This document shows, one piece after another, positions 26,674-37,200 of a stretch of DNA of 64,000 bases. Below the pieces are notes generated by a model. It was given only the letters and a program-made list of their open reading frames with translations. It was not told the DNA's origin and ran no database searches. Every line of letters starts with the position of its first letter. Position 1 is the first letter of the stretch. This stretch comes from UBA8389 sp942493385 (GTDB lineage Bacteria > Bacteroidota > Bacteroidia > Bacteroidales > UBA1402), in NCBI GenBank assembly GCA_942493385.1, contig OW818699.1, forward strand, positions 496,001 to 560,000, given 5' to 3'. The position numbers and the translations under genes are program-made.

Positions 26674-29600
26674 ATGAAAGAACGTTTGGGAATGAGCATC
26701 ATGTTCGCTTGCTTACTTGTTTTTACAGAGGTTGCCAAAGCTCAATTAGCGCCAGTCATCAGTTATTCAACCCCACACAGCTATACGGTGGGTTCAGCGA
26801 TTGCCGCATTGTCGCCAACCAATAGCGGTGGTGCGGTGCCGGCCATCGTGCCTGGTGTTACAACGCTGGCAGGGAGCGGATTGTCAGGTAGTGCCAATGG
26901 AACGGGCACTGCGGCAAGTTTTTACACACCATCCAGTGTTGCTGTTGATGGCTCTGGCAATATCTTTGTTGCAGACTCTTACAACCATATGATCCGAAAA
27001 ATAACGGCAGAAGGTATAGTCACTACGCTGGCTGGCAATACGACACCGGACAGTGTTAATGGCAATAGTGTCGATGCGCGGTTTGACCAACCAGTAGGAA
27101 TAACGGTGGATGGTGCTGGTAATCTTTATGTTGGCGATGCTTCAAACGATATGATTCGCAAAATAAGCTCTGAGGGCTGGGTTTCCACGTTGGCGGGCAG
27201 TACAATTTATGGCTATCTCGACGGCACGGGTACGGCGGCACGGTTCAATTTTCCACGCGGCGTATCGGTGGATGGAGCCGGCAACGTGTATGTGGCGGAC
27301 GTATCAAACAATTGCATTCGTAAAGTCACGGCTGGAGGAGTGGTCACCACTTGGGCAGGAAGTGCAACTTCTGGTAGTACAAACGGCATCGGAGCCGCTG
27401 CAAAATTTTATCTGCCAACTGGTGTGGCGGCAGATGGTTCCGGTAATGTGTATGTGGCAGACAATCAAAATCATACGATTCGTAGAATTACCAGTGACCG
27501 GGTGGTGTCCACTTTGGCAGGTACGGCAGGTACTACCGGTAGAACAGATGGAACAGGCGCAGCAGCACTTTTCAATTATCCGTGGGGAATAACAGTAGAT
27601 GGTTCGGGTACGGTCTATGTAGCCGACAGTTACAACAACTTGATCCGAAAAGTCACACCGGATGGGATTGTCACCACGCTGGCAGGAACTGGTTCCGTTG
27701 GAAACGCTGATGGAAGCTTGACAGAGGCCACTTTTTGGTTTCCTACAGATTTGGCGGTGGATGGCTCTGGTGCCATCTATGTGGCAGATCGAAACAACAA
27801 CCTCATCCGGAAGGTCGTTTTGTATGGCTATAGCATCAGCCCAACACTTCCTGCCGGCTTGCTGTTCGACGGGACAACAGGCGCCATCAGCGGCACACCG
27901 ACTGCGGCAAGCCCAGCTACGGTCTATACCGTCAAGGCGGCCAATGAATTTGGCAGCAGTACTTTTGCCGTAACCCTTTCGGTTAATGGACCATCGGTTG
28001 TGACAACACCTCCTGTTTTCAAAATTGGGACGACAACTGCCACTGCCATCGTCCATCTTTCCAATTTGGGAGAACCCGCTTCATCAGCATATGGTGTTTG
28101 CTGGAATACCGGTGGTACACCAACTATAGCTGACAACAGTACAAGCTTGGGTGCAGCCAGTGCCGTAGGTGGATATTTAGTCCCTATGACCAGCCTTACA
28201 GCAAGCACTATCTACCACATTCGGGCGTTTGCGACCACTATTTTCGGCACTAGTTATGGGGAAGAGCTCAGCTTTACCACCTTGCCACCCACTCCATCCA
28301 TCAGTTATTTCCGCCCGTCTACTTATTTGGTGGGTTCAGCCATCACTTCCCTGACGCCTATCAATAACGGGGGTGCCATTCCGGCAACTGTGCCGGGCAC
28401 TAGCAACTTGGCAGGGGGTACCTATGGGACAGCCAACGGGAACGGTGCCGCAGCCGGTTTCAAATATCCGTCTGGAGTTGCTGTGGATGGCTCTGGCAAT
28501 GTGTTTGTTGCAGACACCTATAACCACACCATCCGGAAAATCACGCCTTCCGGGGACGTCACCACTTTTGCAGGGATGGTCGGTTCATCGGGCAGTACCA
28601 ATGCCACCGGTATTGCAGCCAGGTTTTACAACCCATGGGGCGTTGCTGTTGATGGCATTGGAAATGTATATGTGGCCGATTATAAAAACCATAAGATTCG
28701 TAAGATTTCGTCAGATGGAGTTGTTACCACTTTGGCAGGCAGTTACGCTGCGGGAAGTGCCAATGGAACCGGCACGGAAGCTAGCTTCAATTATCCCTCC
28801 GATGTGGCCGTTGATGGTTGTGGAAATGTGTATGTCGTAGATTGCAGCAATCACATGATCCGAAAAATATCACCTGCTGGTGTGGTAACGACACTTGCCG
28901 GAAGTACAACCTCTGGTCACGTAGATGCTACGGGTGCTGCCGCACGTTTTAATTATCCATGGGGTATTGAAGTGGATGGTTCCGGAAACGTGTATGTGGC
29001 GGACATGTCCAATCACATGATACGGAAAATTTCGCCCGACGGTGTGGTCACCACGCTTGCAGGCAGCATTACCTCTGGTCACGCCGACGGCACAGGGGCC
29101 GCTGCCAGTTTTAACTACCCGGCCGATATGGCTGTGGACGTTTTTGGGAATGTGTATGTGACCGACGAATACAACAACTTAATACGAAAAATTACACCTG
29201 AGGGAGTTGTCACCACGTTGTCCGGCAGCACCACTTCTGGAACTACCAATGGAGATGGTGCAACTGCAAGGTTCAATTATCCTTGCGGAATAACCGTGGA
29301 CGGATCTGGAAATCTGTATATTGGAGATATGAACAATCATACGATTCGCAAACTGGTGCAAACCGGTTTCAGTATCAATCCCGCCCTTTCTGCCGGATTA
29401 AGCATGGACGCAACTTCGGGTGTCATCCAAGGAACGCCATCCGTGGCCAGATTTGCGACGACCTATACGGTAACCGCAGCCAATGCCGGTGGAAGCAATA
29501 CCACAACGACCAGTCTGGCGGTCGTAAACACCCTTTGGAACGGAGCCGCTTGGAACCCAATACCACCCGGCGTTTTGGACGATGCCGCCCTTGACGGGAC

Positions 29601-31113
29601 TTTTGACGGTGCAGGATTTGCCTGCAGAAATCTGATTGTCCATCCGGGCAAACAAGTAACCGTCACATCAGGCACTTTGTCTCTAACTGGCAATCTTTTA
29701 CTTAGAAGCGATGTTGTCAACGGACCACCGACCATCTTGACCAATGGCGGCTCCCTAAGTGTGACTGGAACATCTGCGGTTGAACTTTGCTTGACAGGAG
29801 GTGGCGGAGCTACGCCCAACGCTCGTTTCTGGTACGTTTCTAGCCCTTTGACCAATGCCTCTAGCAGTAACTTTGAGATATTGGAAACAGCCAATCCCTT
29901 GAACAAACTTTGGTCCTATACGGAAGCCGATAACAGCTATGCACGGCTAGCCAGTGCAAATCCTGTAACGCTTACCCCAGGTATGGGCTATGTTGCCCGT
30001 ATGGGTGCCAGCAAAACCTTCACTTTGTCGGGAACGGCATTGAATGACGGAGATCGAAACATAACGATCACCCGTGCAAACGACAATGGACTTGGAACGA
30101 ACCCCAAACGCGGATTCAATCTAGTTGGAAATCCCTATCCATCCTATCTGAACATTCATTCTTCTTTTCTCCATGTCGGTACTTTGAATTTGGAAACATC
30201 GATCTGGTACAGCTCATTCAACATTCTGAACAACCTGATGGCTTTTGATACCTTCAATGCATCCAATGGTGAACAGATTTCCTTGGGTACGAATGGACCG
30301 ATCTTTTCCAGCAACATGCCACCCATGCAAGCTTTTTGGGTCCGAGCATCCACCGACGGATTAAGCGGGAATCTGGCGCTCAATAACAGCATGCGATCGC
30401 ACCAAACTTTAAGCAATCGATTGAGAAGCACCCGAACGGCAGAAATACAAAAGGTTCGTTTGCAAATATCCAACGGTCAAGCCATCGATCAGGCATTGAT
30501 TGGATTTTACTCGGAGTCTATGGACGGCTACGACAACTTCGATTCGCACAAACTAACCAATGACAATGCCTTGATTCCTGAGATCTACACTCTTGCCGGT
30601 ACGGAGAAGGTGGCCATCAACAGCCTGGCTGCTCCCCTTACCGGTCAAAAGGAGCTGGTACTCGGCTTTAAGACTGAAACTGGCGGTTCGTTTTCCCTCA
30701 AAGCCATAGAAATTCAAAACTTAGAGGCAGATCAGAACGTTGTTCTGCACGATAAAAAGCTGCATATTTTGCACGATCTGAAGTTGAATCCGGAATACAG
30801 CTTCACTTCAGACAGCGTAAACACGACGGACCGGTTCAGTATCGTCATCGGTAAAACGCCCACGGCAGTGGGTGTTATCAACGAACTAGACTTTGATGTA
30901 TGGAGTGATGGCAACAACCGGTTGGTGGTACAAGCTGGTTCAGCCAAACCAATCAAGATTAATGTTTATTCCCTACTCGGCCAAGAAACGTATTCAGCAA
31001 CATCTTTCAGCAGTAAAACCACACTGATGCACCAATTCAAACCTGGTGTCTATATCGTAAAAGTTAAGCACGAAGGATGTTCGGTCTCCAGAAAGGTAAT
31101 CATAAACAAGTGA
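26674..31113 (+). CDS. Double NHL-propeller secreted protein with T9SS sorting domain
   Basis: This 1479-residue exported protein has an N-terminal signal peptide (about residues 1-23, ending AKAQ). Six NHL repeats (residues about 85-385, each with VDGSGNVYVADxxNHxIRKI) are followed by a putative Ig-like segment ending ISGTPTAASPATVYTV. A fibronectin-like stretch (about 440-540) separates this from a second set of six NHL repeats (about 590-905) and another Ig-like segment. The remainder (about 955-1400) has LIVHPGKQVTV and GFNLVGNPYPSYLN and is shared with the metalloprotease at 34284. The last 80 residues are a T9SS type A sorting domain (INVYSLLGQETYS, then PGVYIVKVKHEG). It would be carried across the outer membrane and anchored on the surface. 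Ligands of the propellers are unknown. Confidence 0.88.
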   Translation: MKERLGMSIMFACLLVFTEVAKAQLAPVISYSTPHSYTVGSAIAALSPTNSGGAVPAIVPGVTTLAGSGLSGSANGTGTAASFYTPSSVAVDGSGNIFVADSYNHMIRKITAEGIVTTLAGNTTPDSVNGNSVDARFDQPVGITVDGAGNLYVGDASNDMIRKISSEGWVSTLAGSTIYGYLDGTGTAARFNFPRGVSVDGAGNVYVADVSNNCIRKVTAGGVVTTWAGSATSGSTNGIGAAAKFYLPTGVAADGSGNVYVADNQNHTIRRITSDRVVSTLAGTAGTTGRTDGTGAAALFNYPWGITVDGSGTVYVADSYNNLIRKVTPDGIVTTLAGTGSVGNADGSLTEATFWFPTDLAVDGSGAIYVADRNNNLIRKVVLYGYSISPTLPAGLLFDGTTGAISGTPTAASPATVYTVKAANEFGSSTFAVTLSVNGPSVVTTPPVFKIGTTTATAIVHLSNLGEPASSAYGVCWNTGGTPTIADNSTSLGAASAVGGYLVPMTSLTASTIYHIRAFATTIFGTSYGEELSFTTLPPTPSISYFRPSTYLVGSAITSLTPINNGGAIPATVPGTSNLAGGTYGTANGNGAAAGFKYPSGVAVDGSGNVFVADTYNHTIRKITPSGDVTTFAGMVGSSGSTNATGIAARFYNPWGVAVDGIGNVYVADYKNHKIRKISSDGVVTTLAGSYAAGSANGTGTEASFNYPSDVAVDGCGNVYVVDCSNHMIRKISPAGVVTTLAGSTTSGHVDATGAAARFNYPWGIEVDGSGNVYVADMSNHMIRKISPDGVVTTLAGSITSGHADGTGAAASFNYPADMAVDVFGNVYVTDEYNNLIRKITPEGVVTTLSGSTTSGTTNGDGATARFNYPCGITVDGSGNLYIGDMNNHTIRKLVQTGFSINPALSAGLSMDATSGVIQGTPSVARFATTYTVTAANAGGSNTTTTSLAVVNTLWNGAAWNPIPPGVLDDAALDGTFDGAGFACRNLIVHPGKQVTVTSGTLSLTGNLLLRSDVVNGPPTILTNGGSLSVTGTSAVELCLTGGGGATPNARFWYVSSPLTNASSSNFEILETANPLNKLWSYTEADNSYARLASANPVTLTPGMGYVARMGASKTFTLSGTALNDGDRNITITRANDNGLGTNPKRGFNLVGNPYPSYLNIHSSFLHVGTLNLETSIWYSSFNILNNLMAFDTFNASNGEQISLGTNGPIFSSNMPPMQAFWVRASTDGLSGNLALNNSMRSHQTLSNRLRSTRTAEIQKVRLQISNGQAIDQALIGFYSESMDGYDNFDSHKLTNDNALIPEIYTLAGTEKVAINSLAAPLTGQKELVLGFKTETGGSFSLKAIEIQNLEADQNVVLHDKKLHILHDLKLNPEYSFTSDSVNTTDRFSIVIGKTPTAVGVINELDFDVWSDGNNRLVVQAGSAKPIKINVYSLLGQETYSATSFSSKTTLMHQFKPGVYIVKVKHEGCSVSRKVIINK

Positions 31114-31201
31114 GTTCAGCTCCCTTAATCAGCTTGACATCAAATTGGGGTTGAAATTCGATCAACCAATGCCATCAAAGTCAAAGATTTCAAAAGAAAC
31201 G

Positions 31202-32554
31202 TTATAACACTTTGATCTTTATATTCTTATAAGAGACTTCATTTCCATGATCCTGCAAAAGGATGTTTCCTTCGGCTGCTTCTCCAAAGTTTGGCCATTT
31301 GGAATATTTGCTATATGCAACCAAGGCTCTCCACAATTGGGTGCCACGTTCGTATTCTACAATCTTCACATCGTTCAGATAATGTTCCACTTTATTGCCT
31401 TTTACCACAATGCGTGCAGTATTGTAAAAACCATTACGGAAAGGTTTGTTTTCAATTGGAGGAATGAGGTCATAAAGTGAACCCAGTGTACGATTTCCTT
31501 TGACGCCCAATTTTGCATCCGGATGTAATTTGTCATCCAAAATTTGATACTCGCACCCAATAGATGAACCCTCGCCTTTATTTGATTCTGTATCAACAAA
31601 ATACTTAATGCCACTATTGGCGCCATTCGTAATCATAAAGTCGACAGACAATTCGAAATTCCTGTATTTTTTAGTGGTAACGATATCGCCTCCATTGGTC
31701 GATTCACCACCTGTTGAACTCAATACCTTTAAAACTCCATTCTCAATTACCCATCCTTTTAAAGGGAAGGCAGTAAGTTTGGCACCACGCCAGCCATCTG
31801 TGCTTTTTCCATCCCATAGCAATTTCCAACCAGATTTGCGTTCAGCTTCCGTGAGTGAGTTATCGATGCAGTTAGCCTGATAAATTCCGGTAGGAAAAGG
31901 TTTTCTGAAGTTTTGAACGTCTGTGGTGCAAATCCGGATGTTTTTCCACTGAACGGTTTTGCCTTCATCCTCTGGTTTATTGACTGCATGTACTTGCAAA
32001 GCAATAAAACCAGTTGACGTCATATCATCGATCAAATTGGAACAAGGAATGTCGTTCAACCATGTATGAATGGACGAGCCAACGGCTTCAATACGTACTT
32101 TGTTCCACTCGCCCGTTTTGTAGGCCGATTTAGCAGTGGGATTCTTTTCCATGGTGTATAACCAGCCACGTCTGGCTTCATCATAAACACCTCCGCTCCA
32201 CGCTCGCTCTGAAGGGTCAATTTCATATTGATAACCATGAACTCGGCCATCCTTATACTCTTTCAGGCTGTTGCTTCTGAATTGAATGCCTGAATTCAAA
32301 CCGTTATCCACTTTGTATTCCAATTCAAGGATGAAGTCTCCGTAATTCTTTTCGGTAGCCAAAAAGGTATTGGGCGTGTTCAATTTGGAAGTTCCGATGA
32401 TGACGCCGTCTTTTACGATATACTCCGCTGTTCCGTTCAACTTCTTGAACCCTTTAAAGTTCTTGCCGTTAAAAGGGAGTTCCCATTTTTCTTGTGAAAA
32501 GGCACTAAATGAAACTGCAAACATCACGAGTAGGATTAAATTTATTTTTTTCAT
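31202..32554 (-). CDS. Secreted protein with two DUF1080 (3-keto-glycoside hydrolase) domains
   Basis: This 450-residue protein has a signal peptide (KKINLILLVMFAVSFSAF, cleaved near SAFSQ) and two DUF1080 domains. The first (about residues 25-205) has LPFNGKNFKGFKKL and SGIQFRSNS. The second (about 235-450) has LLWDGKSTDGWRGAKL and SGIKYFVDTESNKGEGS. The DUF1080 fold is a concanavalin-like jelly roll that Pfam names 3-keto-disaccharide hydrolase. The gene is 15 nt after a Gfo/Idh/MocA oxidoreductase in the same direction. A two-step route in which the oxidoreductase makes a 3-keto-sugar and this enzyme cleaves the glycosidic bond fits the pairing, but the substrate is unknown. Two catalytic copies in one chain are unusual. 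Confidence 0.85.
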   Translation of the reverse strand: MKKINLILLVMFAVSFSAFSQEKWELPFNGKNFKGFKKLNGTAEYIVKDGVIIGTSKLNTPNTFLATEKNYGDFILELEYKVDNGLNSGIQFRSNSLKEYKDGRVHGYQYEIDPSERAWSGGVYDEARRGWLYTMEKNPTAKSAYKTGEWNKVRIEAVGSSIHTWLNDIPCSNLIDDMTSTGFIALQVHAVNKPEDEGKTVQWKNIRICTTDVQNFRKPFPTGIYQANCIDNSLTEAERKSGWKLLWDGKSTDGWRGAKLTAFPLKGWVIENGVLKVLSSTGGESTNGGDIVTTKKYRNFELSVDFMITNGANSGIKYFVDTESNKGEGSSIGCEYQILDDKLHPDAKLGVKGNRTLGSLYDLIPPIENKPFRNGFYNTARIVVKGNKVEHYLNDVKIVEYERGTQLWRALVAYSKYSKWPNFGEAAEGNILLQDHGNEVSYKNIKIKVL

Positions 32555-32569
32555 TTTGTACGTGGTTTT

Positions 32570-34009
32570 TTATAATCTGTAGAACTGTTTCCAACTTTGA
32601 CGTGGTTCAGCACCGACCAATAATTGATTGGCCAACGCATTGTTAGTGATTTGCTTGCTGTTACGATCGAATGCGAGCTTCGTATTTAACTTTTGCGCGA
32701 GTACTCCCAGGCAGAAAACTTGGCTCAACGGGCCTGCTATTTCGAAAGGTGAACGTGTTCTTTCCTGTCCTTTGCAAGCCAATAGGAAATTCTCAAAATG
32801 GTTGGAGGGACTATTTGGAACTACAGGCAACTTGGATGCCATCTCTTTGGCTTTTTCCTCCGGAATGATGGACAAGGTGCTACCATGGGTGCCACCTTTA
32901 AAAGTCAATTCCTTACTGTAAATGATTTTCCCAGGATTGAGCTTCGAAGGAATAATTTTCCCATTGCTTGGCGGTGGAATGGTTGGATCAAGCGCCACAT
33001 TTCCATAACCTTCGGGAATGGGAGGCAAATTGTCCAAACCGTCATACCAAGTTACATCGCAAGCTGGCATCGTGCCCCGTTCCGGAAATTTAAAAGAAAT
33101 GGTCGATGAATAGGGATAAAAGAAGGGGTTATGCCCTTTCTCTCTAATCAAACTGATCTCCGTCGGCAATCCCAGATCGAGGAACTCATGAGCGGTGTCC
33201 AATATATGTGCGCCCCAGTCACCTAATGCTCCCATCCCAAAATCATACCAGCAACGCCATTGCCCGTTGATGTAGTCTTTGTTGTAATCGTGGAACTGTT
33301 CGGTGCCCAGCCAGCAATCCCAATCCAGCGTGGATGGAACCGGCTCGGCAGCTGGCATGCTTTTAATGTTTGAATCAAAACTGTGCCAACGACGCGAATT
33401 ATTCATGTGCGCCGTGATGGCCGTTACATCCTTTATGATTCCGGCTTCTTTCCAAGCTTTGAACTGAAAATAATTGGCTTCTGAATGTCCTTGATTGCCC
33501 ATTTGGGTGACAACTCCATATTTTTTGGCACCACGCATCATCAATTCGACCTCATTGAACGTATGTGCCATTGGTTTTTCAACGTACACATGCTTTCCCA
33601 GCGACATCGATAACATTGTTGCCGGAAAATGGCTGAAATCGGGTGTTCCAATGACAACGGCATCAATCTGGTTGCTCATTTTGTCAAACATACTGCGAAA
33701 ATCTTGGAACCGAGGCGCATCCGGAAACTTATTCATGATTTCCAGGGTATGGCTGGCTCCCATGTCCGTGTCACAAAGTGCAACGATGTTGCAATGCCCA
33801 GTTTGATGCAACGCTTTGATGATTTCGGCTGCTCGATTGCCTACACCGATACACGCCAAATTCACTTTTTCGTTGGTGCCTACTTTTCGAGGCATCGCAT
33901 TTTGGGCGGACAATTCGTTCAATAACGAGGGTGCAAAGGCCGCCGACGCTGTGAGAATGGATAATTGTTTGAGAAATTGACGGCGTGATGATTTGTTTTT
34001 TAGGTCCAT
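32570..34009 (-). CDS. Tat-exported Gfo/Idh/MocA family oxidoreductase
   Basis: This protein is about 479 residues. Starting at 34009 gives a twin-arginine signal, SRRQFLKQLSILTASAAFAPS, typical of Bacteroidota members. The longer frame to 34036 adds nine residues before it. The nucleotide-binding domain has VNLACIGVGNRAAEIIKAL and ALCDTD, with the conserved EKPMAHTFNEVE (Lys of the EKP motif) near residue 145. A FEIAGPLSQVFCLGVLAQ helix lies at the end. The family uses NAD(P) to oxidise or isomerise sugars, and Tat export suggests folding with cofactor in the cytosol. It probably feeds the DUF1080 protein (see the previous gene). No clear -7 box was found upstream. Confidence 0.88.
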   Translation of the reverse strand: MDLKNKSSRRQFLKQLSILTASAAFAPSLLNELSAQNAMPRKVGTNEKVNLACIGVGNRAAEIIKALHQTGHCNIVALCDTDMGASHTLEIMNKFPDAPRFQDFRSMFDKMSNQIDAVVIGTPDFSHFPATMLSMSLGKHVYVEKPMAHTFNEVELMMRGAKKYGVVTQMGNQGHSEANYFQFKAWKEAGIIKDVTAITAHMNNSRRWHSFDSNIKSMPAAEPVPSTLDWDCWLGTEQFHDYNKDYINGQWRCWYDFGMGALGDWGAHILDTAHEFLDLGLPTEISLIREKGHNPFFYPYSSTISFKFPERGTMPACDVTWYDGLDNLPPIPEGYGNVALDPTIPPPSNGKIIPSKLNPGKIIYSKELTFKGGTHGSTLSIIPEEKAKEMASKLPVVPNSPSNHFENFLLACKGQERTRSPFEIAGPLSQVFCLGVLAQKLNTKLAFDRNSKQITNNALANQLLVGAEPRQSWKQFYRL

Positions 34010-34235
34010 CGTATTAGCATTAAAAGGTAGCCTCAAATAAAGGAAAAAAAATCGAGATATGGATGGCTCTCATGCAGAAAGCCCAATCGGATGGACTAAA
34101 ATCCAATTACCAATTAGTCAATTGTTGTTTTGATTTAAGGTCTATTTTTAGTGTGTTTAATACAAAGTCGAAGTATCCACCTACTATAAGATGGAATCAT
34201 AATTGAAAACGACTTTTCTCCTCGATTATTTTTTG

Positions 34236-34243
34236 TAGTTTCG
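34236..34243 (+). promoter_or_regulatory. Possible -7 box for the M6 metalloprotease gene
   Basis: TAGTTTCG deviates at one position from TAnnTTTG. A TTTT at 34214-34217 sits 18 nt upstream. It lies 40 nt before the ATG at 34284. The 247 bp between 34037 and 34283 otherwise shows nothing recognisable. Confidence 0.35.
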
Positions 34244-34283
34244 TAACGGAAAAAACATTTTGTCATTCTAACCTAAACAACGT

Positions 34284-37200
34284 ATGAAACTTTTGAAATT
34301 ATCAAAAGCTTGCAGCATTGCTATTTTCTTTTTGGCTGTCTCGAATTTTGTGATTGAATCGTCACCAGCATATCCATTTCCAATAGTGTTTACCCAATCG
34401 GATGGAACCAAAATCAATGTTTTCATAAAAGGTGATGAATTTCTGAATTGGAAAGAATCGGATGACGGCTATACCCTTTTGCATAACAAAAAGGGTGACC
34501 TGGAATATGGGATGCTTAATGATAGTTCGAATCTGGTACCATCGGGTGTGTTGGCAAGAAATGCTCCAAACAGAACAAATGCTGAACGAAGGTTGCTACA
34601 GAGGCTACCTAGAAAGTTGAGTTTTGGAAGAAACCAAGTGGATACTGCACGAGTTCGAATGAGGGTGAGAGACGAGAGTATTCCAAGTATCTCAAAAATG
34701 CCATTGACCGATGAGACTAGCGGTAAAAATTCAATGTTGAGATCCTCAGTCGCTGTACCTACTACCGGTAGCAGAAAACTCATTTGCATTTTGATGAATT
34801 TTACAGATGTGACGTTCCATTTTGCTCAAAGCGACTTTGCAAATCTTTTCAATCAAGTCGGCTATAATGCAGATGGTGCAACCGGTAGTGTCAAGGACTT
34901 TTTTCTGGAGAATTCCTATAATCAATATGATTTGACGGTGGATGTTGTTGGTCCTTTTACTGCGGATTACCCCATGGCCTATTATGGAAACAATACGAAT
35001 GGTAATGGCAATGCTTTGATGGTAGAAGCAATCAATAAAGCCAATTCCTCGGTCAATTTTGCAGATTACGACAACGATGGAAATGGAGAAGTGGATGGGG
35101 TTTATATCCTGTTTGCCGGTAAAGGTGAAGAAAGTGGCGGAGGCGCCGATGCAATCTGGTCTCATGCAGGAGGCTTGAACTTAGCTGTAGACAATGTCGT
35201 TGCAAAAAGCTATTCTTGCTCACCTGAACTACGTGGAAACGAAGGTTTCAATATTACGAGAATTGGTGTTATTTCCCACGAATTCAGCCATGTATTGGGC
35301 TCTCCCGATTTTTACGATGTCGATTATGAAACTGGTGGAAGCTATTCAGGTACTGGCTCATGGGACATCATGGCAGGCGGAACATGGAACAATAGTGGAA
35401 CGACTCCTGCGCATCACAATCCTTGGACTAAGATTTATAAATATGGATGGGCTTCAGCCACCTTATTGAATTCTCCCAGAAATGTCACTTTAAAGAATTC
35501 CGAGGATTTTAATGATGGCTTTGCAAAAGTAAAAACATTGACAGATGGTGAGTTTTTCATGGTTGAGAATAGGGCCAAACTGAAGTTTGACAGTTACATA
35601 CCTGGGAGTGGGATGATCATCTATCATGTACATAAAAGTGTCGTTGGTGGAGTGGGAGGAATCAACGCCACTCATCCGATGCGTATGTATCCGGTAGCGC
35701 AGAATGCGACTGAAAACCCTTATATTGCAGGTAATTATGGCAGTATCAATGCTGCTAGTTGTGCCTGGACTGGAACTGGTAAGACCGAATTCTCGGATGT
35801 TTCAACCCCAGGCTCCGTTTCATGGAGTGGCGAAAATACCAACAAACCCATACGGAATATTTCTTTTAATGCGTCCGACAATTCTGTTTCATTCAAGTTC
35901 ATGGATCCAGATGCGACTCCGCCTACATCACAGGCTTCCAACTTTTTATCAACAAATGTAACAGATTATGCAGCGACTATTAGTTGGACTAGAGGTAGTG
36001 GTGACAGAGTTCTAGTTTTGGCCAGAAGGGTTGACCCTGTTGAAGTCTCACCAACAAATGGAACAAGTTATTCAGCAAATAATATTTTCATGCTTGGACA
36101 GTTGGTAGATCCAGGTACCTATGTTGTTTATGACGGTACTGGCACCAGTGTTACCGTGTCGGACCTATTGAGTTCGTCCAACTATTATTTTGGTGTTTAT
36201 GAATACAATTTGGCAGATCATAGTTATTTGTCACCCGGTTTGACGGGTAGTATAACTACTACTGGATGCACGCCCTGTTTACCAACTACGGGGGATTCAT
36301 GGACATTTAGTATTACGAATGTTTCGTTTGGAACATTGAACAATTCAACGGGTAATGCAGTATATTCCAGTTATAAGGACTCATATACTCAAATTTACAC
36401 TGGTAGCACCTACAATTTATCGGTGACATCCAATCCAAGTAACAATCTGGCTTTTGTCAAAGCTTGGATTGATTGGAACCGAGATTGTAACTTCCAAGTA
36501 GGTGAGGAATATGATTTGGGGTCATTAAATGCAACAGGAACTTTGACGAAACAAATTTATGTGCCCATCAATGCGTTGACTGGGTATTGCACCATGCGAG
36601 TCAGGATACAGTGGAATACTGCACCCACAGCATGTGGCAGTAATCGCTACAGTGAATCCGAAGACTATCTTCTTAAAGTAGTTAGACAAGGAACACTGCC
36701 AACTATTCAAGCTTCGGGTTTGGGAATCTCCAACATACAGGCAAGCACAGCGAACATCTCGTGGGTAAGAGGCGATGGAGAAAGGGTAGTGGTTTTAATG
36801 AAGATGGCTGGAGCTGTAAACCTCGATGGAGTCAACCTTCAAACCTTAATTCCCGATTCAAGATTTCTCGCTGGCAGTATGGTTGGGGACAACACATATG
36901 TGATTTATGACGGAGTCGGCACCAATGTCGAGTTGACCAGTTTGTTGAAGAACAAAACGTATTATCTTGCCGTTTTAGAGTACAATTCAGAACACCAAGC
37001 GTTCCTTACACCCGAGTTGACAGGCAGTTTTTCAACGACAGGTTGTACCCCAGGCATTCCAAGTCATGTTGCGGGACAATGGCAAATGTACATATCAAAC
37101 GTAAAATTGAACAGTTTGAATATAACATCGACGGGTTCGGTCACTACAGCTACTGGTTATAGTGATTACACTTCCGATATTGTCGAACTCGTTTCTGGCA

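Noticed and set aside
27304..28056. Long minus-strand frame opposite the NHL gene (250 codons)
   Set aside because: It is antisense to a repeat-rich gene, is rich in Cys/Ser/Arg with no fold or start signal, and is a by-product of the codon pattern of the repeats.
26860..29360. Possible CRISPR-like array because of regular repeats
   Set aside because: The period is the codon-level NHL repeat in one continuous reading frame with no fixed-length spacers. No cas gene is present.
31114..31201. Terminator between the NHL and DUF1080 genes
   Set aside because: The only hairpin (ATTGGGGTTGA with TCAACCAAT) has a 2-nt bulge and no T-run, so it is too weak to call.
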